Assembly (NCBI GenBank): GCA_038240335.1 | Contig: JBBSDV010000018.1 | Location: forward strand, 1 to 25,418 | Source of the DNA: JBBSDV01 sp038240335 | GTDB lineage: Bacteria > Chloroflexota > Dehalococcoidia > DSTF01 > JACRBR01 | DNA: 25,418 bases | Direction of reading: 5' to 3' | Part shown: positions 22,592-25,418 of the stretch, one piece after another | Layout: each line of letters starts with the position of its first letter | How positions within the stretch are numbered: the first letter of the stretch is position 1 | The notes under the pieces: model-generated | What the model was told of the DNA's origin: nothing | The model's database searches: none | Seen by the model: only the letters and a program-made list of their open reading frames with translations | Position numbers and translations under genes: made by a program

Positions 22592-23011
22592 TTAGGGAGC
22601 CTCAGAGCGCGCCTTCAGCCCATGTGCAAAACGCTCAAACGACGGACCGAGGTCGGGCATCGAGCGCCAGATCATCGGTAGCAGCGGGCCGGTGAACTCT
22701 TCGCGCATCGAGAATGCCGTCTCGCCGCCCTGCGGAGCTAGCTCGAATGTCCGCACGCCCTTAAAGAGGCCGAGTGGCATGCCGCCGCTCCAGACCATCC
22801 TGCGGGGCGGAGACAGCTCGGTTACCTTAACCGGAAACGCTCGCCCGGGGTTGAGTTTCGAGAACACCTTGATCGTCGCCAGCGGTGCGATCGTCCCTTC
22901 AACGCGTTCGACCCCCGAGTCCCATTCGGTGTAGCGCGCGGCGTCGGCAAGGACGCCCCACACCGCCTCCGGGCTGGCCTTAATCGAGACACTCGATTCA
23001 TACGATTTCAT
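22592..23011 (-). CDS. SRPBCC (START/polyketide cyclase-like) family protein
   Basis: This 139-residue helix-grip protein binds a small hydrophobic ligand in a deep pocket. Typical features are SIKASPEAVWGVLADAARYTEWDSGV (9-34), the opening helix and strand of the family, PPRRMVWSGGMPLGLFKGVRTFEL in the middle, and the C-terminal helix FERFAHGLKARSEAP. The ATG at 23011 is preceded by GGGAGAA about 7 bases upstream. Its ligand and role (lipid transfer, cyclase, chaperone) are not readable. It stands alone between hairpins on the left and the tRNA gene on the right. Confidence 0.88.
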   Translation of the reverse strand: MKSYESSVSIKASPEAVWGVLADAARYTEWDSGVERVEGTIAPLATIKVFSKLNPGRAFPVKVTELSPPRRMVWSGGMPLGLFKGVRTFELAPQGGETAFSMREEFTGPLLPMIWRSMPDLGPSFERFAHGLKARSEAP

Positions 23012-23133
23012 CGTTGTTCTCCCATGCCTGACGACTACTAATGGCCGGCGCTCGCTCCGCGGTATCTCCCGTTGCGATAGTGTACGCGCGATGGCGCGCT
23101 AGCGATGCTTCTCTCATGTCGCATCGTCCGGGG

Positions 23134-23139
23134 TATAAT
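23134..23139 (+). promoter_or_regulatory. -10 TATAAT of the tRNA-Gly gene
   Basis: A consensus TATAAT lies 18 bases before the mature tRNA 5' end (23157). The -35 region is weak (CTCTCA at 23111-23116). Confidence 0.6.
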
Positions 23140-23156
23140 CGAGTCGTGCCGGACGC

Positions 23157-23232
23157 GCGGGGGTAGCTCAACTGGTAGAGCGCTAGCCTTCCAAGCTGGA
23201 TGTTGCGGGTTCGAGCCCCGTCCCCCGCTCCA
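23157..23232 (+). tRNA. tRNA-Gly (anticodon TCC), CCA encoded
   Basis: The acceptor stem GCGGGGG pairs with CCCCCGC, the D arm is GCTC...GAGC, and the anticodon stem CTAGC/GCTGG holds loop CTTCCAA with anticodon TCC. The T arm has GCGGG-TTCGAGC-CCCGT, with discriminator T and an encoded CCA at 23230-23232. All four arms fold, total 76 bases. The anticodon UCC reads glycine codons GGA and GGG. Its 3' end is a classical target for tyrosine recombinases and a recombinase gene begins 164 bases later. Confidence 0.97.
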
Positions 23233-23395
23233 ATTCCCTTTTCTGAATCTGTTTTGGGCAAGAAACGCTCGTCGATGCGACGCGCAGATGGTTCGCGACC
23301 ACGAGACTCTTTTCGTTGTGTCTCTTGGTCAGGACGAGTCTCCTGGTCTTTCCGTGCCGGCCAGTCGCGGACAGCGAGAGGAGTTCTACCCCATC

Positions 23396-24454
23396 ATGCC
23401 CAAGAAGATGCACTGGAAAGACACGCAGAAAGAGACCATCGCCTTCGCCAAGCTCAGGGAGCAGTTCGCTATCTACAACAAGACGGCGGGCAAGTCGGCG
23501 TCCACGGTGGCCTGGTACGAGCAGCAGCTGTCAGTCTTCGAGCGTTGGCTCGGGACAGACGCCTGCCTCGCTGACGTCGCGATCCCCAAGGTCCGCGCCT
23601 ACGTTGTCGATCTCCAGGAGCGCAGCACTCGTCACGTCAACAACATTCACTACTCCTCTCACGAGGGCGGCCTGTCTTCGATCTACATCCACGGTATCGT
23701 CCGCAGCCTGCGCGCGTTTTCGAGCTGGTTGCACGAGGACGGCTACACCGATACCAACGTCCTGCGGCCGCTCAAGCCACCGAAGTATCAGCAGAAGGTC
23801 ATTCAGGTCTTGAGTGACGACGAGGTGCAGCGTCTCGTTGCCGTCTTCGACCGCGACGAGCCGTTCGGTGCCCGTGCCTTCGCGATGATCTGGACCCTGC
23901 TCGATTGCGGGCTACGCGCCTCCGAGCTCTGCAGCCTCAGAACCGAGGATGCCCATCTGGAGCAGGGCTACCTCAAGGTGCTCGGCAAAGGTAACAAGGA
24001 GCGGCTTGTCCCGATCGGCCACGCGTGCCAAGACGCTCTTGTCCGCTGGCGTGATCGCTTCCGCGCTCAGTTTGAGACCGAAGCGGCAGATTCGCCATAC
24101 CTGTTTCTCAACTCGAACGGGCAGCCGCTGACCGTCAACGCCCTCCAACAGGTCGTCGATCGTACCGGTGCGCGGGCGGGGATCGCTCGCGTTCACACGC
24201 ACTTGCTGCGCCATACCTTCGCGACGAATTACTTAGTGAAGGAGGTGGGTGACGCGTTGCGGCTCCAGCAGATACTGGGACACACGAGCTTGGAGATGGT
24301 GCGAAAGTATGTCGCCCAGGCCAACATCCAGCAGAGTCTCATCGAGCGACGAGCCTCGCCTATGGATCTGATCGCATCCGCGAAAGAAACGTCGCGCAGT
24401 GCGCGTCGCGTCCAACCGCGTCGACCGACAAGACGCCTGCGGATTGTCAAATAG
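23396..24454 (+). CDS. tyrosine recombinase/integrase
   Basis: This is a 352-residue tyrosine recombinase that cuts and joins DNA through a phosphotyrosine. A SAM-like N-terminal core-binding domain (about 15-125, WYEQQLSVFERWL) is followed by the catalytic domain: Arg174 in CGLRASEL, the beta-hairpin Lys198 in LGKGNKERLVPI, HTHLLRH with His269 and Arg272, His296 in LGHTSLEM and nucleophile Tyr305 in VRKYV. All are present, so it should be active. ATG 23396 (MPKKMHWKDT) is preceded by GAGAGGAG with about 13 bases spacing; the frame is open further upstream but overlaps the tRNA. Its basic tail (RRVQPRRPTRRLRIVK) suits DNA binding. It is XerC/D-like in length but its position after tRNA-Gly points to an integrative element. 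Confidence 0.93.
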   Translation: MPKKMHWKDTQKETIAFAKLREQFAIYNKTAGKSASTVAWYEQQLSVFERWLGTDACLADVAIPKVRAYVVDLQERSTRHVNNIHYSSHEGGLSSIYIHGIVRSLRAFSSWLHEDGYTDTNVLRPLKPPKYQQKVIQVLSDDEVQRLVAVFDRDEPFGARAFAMIWTLLDCGLRASELCSLRTEDAHLEQGYLKVLGKGNKERLVPIGHACQDALVRWRDRFRAQFETEAADSPYLFLNSNGQPLTVNALQQVVDRTGARAGIARVHTHLLRHTFATNYLVKEVGDALRLQQILGHTSLEMVRKYVAQANIQQSLIERRASPMDLIASAKETSRSARRVQPRRPTRRLRIVK

Positions 24455-24511
24455 ACTGCGATCGTACGGAACCGTAGAGCGTCGATTTTTCTGGTAAAGA
24501 GGCCTGACCCC

Positions 24512-25249
24512 ATGAATCGGGACGGAATGGGTGCCTTCTTTCAGGCGCAGCGGGCGTTTGACGACATTTTGAAGGCGATGCATGCCAATAGTTTCGCGCC
24601 GCTATTGGCATCGGTGGAAGCCGCCAATCGGCGCGTCGTTGATGACTATCGGAAGTCCGTGGAACCTTTCGCGAACCTCGCGGCCGTTTCCGCCGTAAAC
24701 GACACGATCAACCAGCTTCGAGAGACCACAAACAACTCGGTCATCGCTCAGTTGTTGAACTCGTTTGAACGGCAGCCAATTCAAGTCATGCTCGACCAGA
24801 TCAACGCGAACATGAGCGTGCTCCGGCCGAACATCGGCGGAGTACTGAGAGAGGGGATGGCGTGGCGCGAGCTTAGCACCACCCTGGCGTCGATAGATCG
24901 TTCCGCAATATTAGGTTCGCTCGACGCCATCATTCATGAGTCGCCCGTTGCGGGCATTCCGGTCCTTAATGCGTTCTTTGATTCCGGTCCGCTGCCCGAA
25001 GTTGTTCAGCAATTTGAGCGCGCGTTGGACATCGTAGGTACGTCGAACCCCGATCGTCGGAAGTCTGTTCGGCTTACTCCGGCCCAAGAGATTTGGTTCG
25101 GTATCGTGTTGTTGATTCTGATTTGGGCGCTCACTCGCGGACATACTGCGGACGCCGCATCGGGGGAGTTGCACAGTTTCGCGGGTGCCGCTGTGGCGTC
25201 GGTCTTAGCCTGGGGCCTCGTCCGAAACGCTAACGATAGAGATGAATAG
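24512..25249 (+). CDS. unrecognised protein with two C-terminal membrane helices
   Basis: This 245-residue protein is mostly alpha-helical: residues 1-190 are amphipathic, charged helices without a clear catalytic motif. The last part has two hydrophobic helices (about 193-208, WFGIVLLILIWAL, and 222-237, FAGAAVASVLAW) joined by a short HTADAASGEL loop, with charged NANDRDE at the end. AAAGAGG lies about 9 bases before ATG 24512, so translation looks real. Codon and base composition are less GC-rich than the chromosome. I know no family. Its place just after an integrase, with a helical domain and a membrane hairpin, is reminiscent of accessory or defence effectors, but no evidence supports a function. 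Confidence 0.75.
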   Translation: MNRDGMGAFFQAQRAFDDILKAMHANSFAPLLASVEAANRRVVDDYRKSVEPFANLAAVSAVNDTINQLRETTNNSVIAQLLNSFERQPIQVMLDQINANMSVLRPNIGGVLREGMAWRELSTTLASIDRSAILGSLDAIIHESPVAGIPVLNAFFDSGPLPEVVQQFERALDIVGTSNPDRRKSVRLTPAQEIWFGIVLLILIWALTRGHTADAASGELHSFAGAAVASVLAWGLVRNANDRDE

Positions 25250-25275
25250 GAGGACGGGCTCAGTCAGCCTTCCTC
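25250..25275. terminator. bidirectional hairpin between convergent genes
   Basis: A 10-bp stem with one bulged C and one G-U pair: GAGGACGGGCT (25250-25260), loop CAGTC, AGCCTTCCTC (25266-25275). It begins next to the stop of the membrane-protein gene and 5 bases before the stop of the reverse-strand frame. No T tract. Confidence 0.5.
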
Positions 25276-25280
25276 AGGTC

Positions 25281-25418
25281 TTACCGAAGACTTTGGGGAA
25301 GAACTAGCTGGCGGTAGTCCGCCGCAAGCAGCACCTCTTCGACATCGGGGACGCTCAGCTCCATTTCGAAGCCGGCAAGCAGGATGACTGCATCTCGGCT
25401 CGGACGATCCCGTTGTCC
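25281..25418 (-). CDS. C-terminal end of a possible XRE-family (HTH) regulator, truncated by window
   Basis: The reverse strand is open from the window edge to a TAA at 25281, giving 45 residues beginning GQRDRPSRDAVILLAGF and including VEEVLLAADYRQLVLPQ. The RPSRD...ILLAxx...LSxxxVEEVLLAADYxxL arrangement resembles the end of XRE-type helix-turn-helix proteins (R.PSRD..L.LA..L.L...E...LLLAAGY.PL). The DNA-binding helices would lie outside the window, so the family is a guess. It converges on the membrane-protein gene with a hairpin between the stops. Confidence 0.45.
   Translation of the reverse strand, partial: GQRDRPSRDAVILLAGFEMELSVPDVEEVLLAADYRQLVLPQSLR

Larger units (their letters stand above)
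23157..25418 (+). mobile_element. left end of a probable tRNA-Gly integrated element (right end outside window)
   Basis: The tRNA-Gly, a tyrosine recombinase pointing away from its 3' end, an unrecognised membrane protein and a possible XRE regulator form an integrase-first layout typical of islands in tRNA genes. A spot count gives about 58% GC at 24601-24660 against 70% at 18001-18060. I find no second copy of the tRNA 3' end within the window, so the other junction must lie beyond 25418 if the element is real. Confidence 0.45.

Noticed and set aside
22998..23261. Minus-strand frame over the tRNA-Gly gene (GAGDGARTRNIQLGRLALYQLSYPR)
   Set aside because: This peptide is a known artefact of reading tRNA genes backwards; the tRNA folds perfectly.
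23105..23395. N-terminal extension of the integrase to an upstream start
   Set aside because: The extension would read through the tRNA gene and lacks integrase features; ATG 23396 gives the normal domain layout.
24455..25418. Second attachment site (copy of the tRNA 3' end)
   Set aside because: I scanned for the T-arm and acceptor segments (CGGGTTCGAGCCCCGT) and found no copy in the rest of the window.

Overview
This window looks like high-GC bacterial chromosome. I think a Chloroflexota (Dehalococcoidia-like) genome is most likely, with an actinomycete-like high-GC lineage as the alternative. The assignment is an inference from GC-rich coding, many acyl-CoA enzymes, a bacterial deoxyhypusine-synthase-like gene, and start codons placed 5-7 bases after -10-like hexamers, which suggests leaderless mRNAs. 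No marker gene here settles the taxonomy.

Layout. Positions 1-7200 hold the end of a RidA-family gene (+), a CaiB/BaiF CoA-transferase behind a glutamine-synthetase-like ligase (-), mnmA (+), a GH1 beta-glucosidase (-) and a crotonase (+). Positions 7300-9600 hold a two-gene minus-strand unit, a membrane-anchored cupredoxin followed by a membrane-anchored protein with a His/Cys pattern resembling caspase/CHAT folds, and a divergent 2H-phosphoesterase (LigT/ThpR-like) gene. Positions 9700-12850 hold a minus-strand acyl-CoA block: a DUF35 zinc-ribbon/OB protein, an SCP2/lipid-transfer-type thiolase, a second crotonase and a small zinc-ribbon ORF. Positions 13000-17200 hold nhaA, a deoxyhypusine-synthase-like gene and a GT-C glycosyltransferase, all on the minus strand. 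Positions 17400-21400 hold comM and a fabD-fabF pair (+). Positions 21700-23000 hold a secreted, C-terminally anchored protein and an SRPBCC protein (-).

The right edge (23157-25418) looks like the start of an integrated element: tRNA-Gly(TCC), a tyrosine recombinase just after its 3' end, an unrecognised protein with two C-terminal membrane helices in lower-GC DNA, and the C-terminal end of what may be an XRE-type regulator running off the window.

The acyl-CoA genes (CoA-transferase, two crotonases, thiolase plus DUF35) point to degradation of organic acids, lipids or steroid-like side chains. fabD-fabF serves fatty-acid synthesis and has a palindrome over its likely promoter. Three intergenic arrays share a strict 7-base period with different unit sequences. 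The items most worth a second look are the caspase/CHAT-like plus cupredoxin pair, the tRNA-Gly island edge with its unknown cargo, the heptamer arrays, and the possible CTG start of nhaA.
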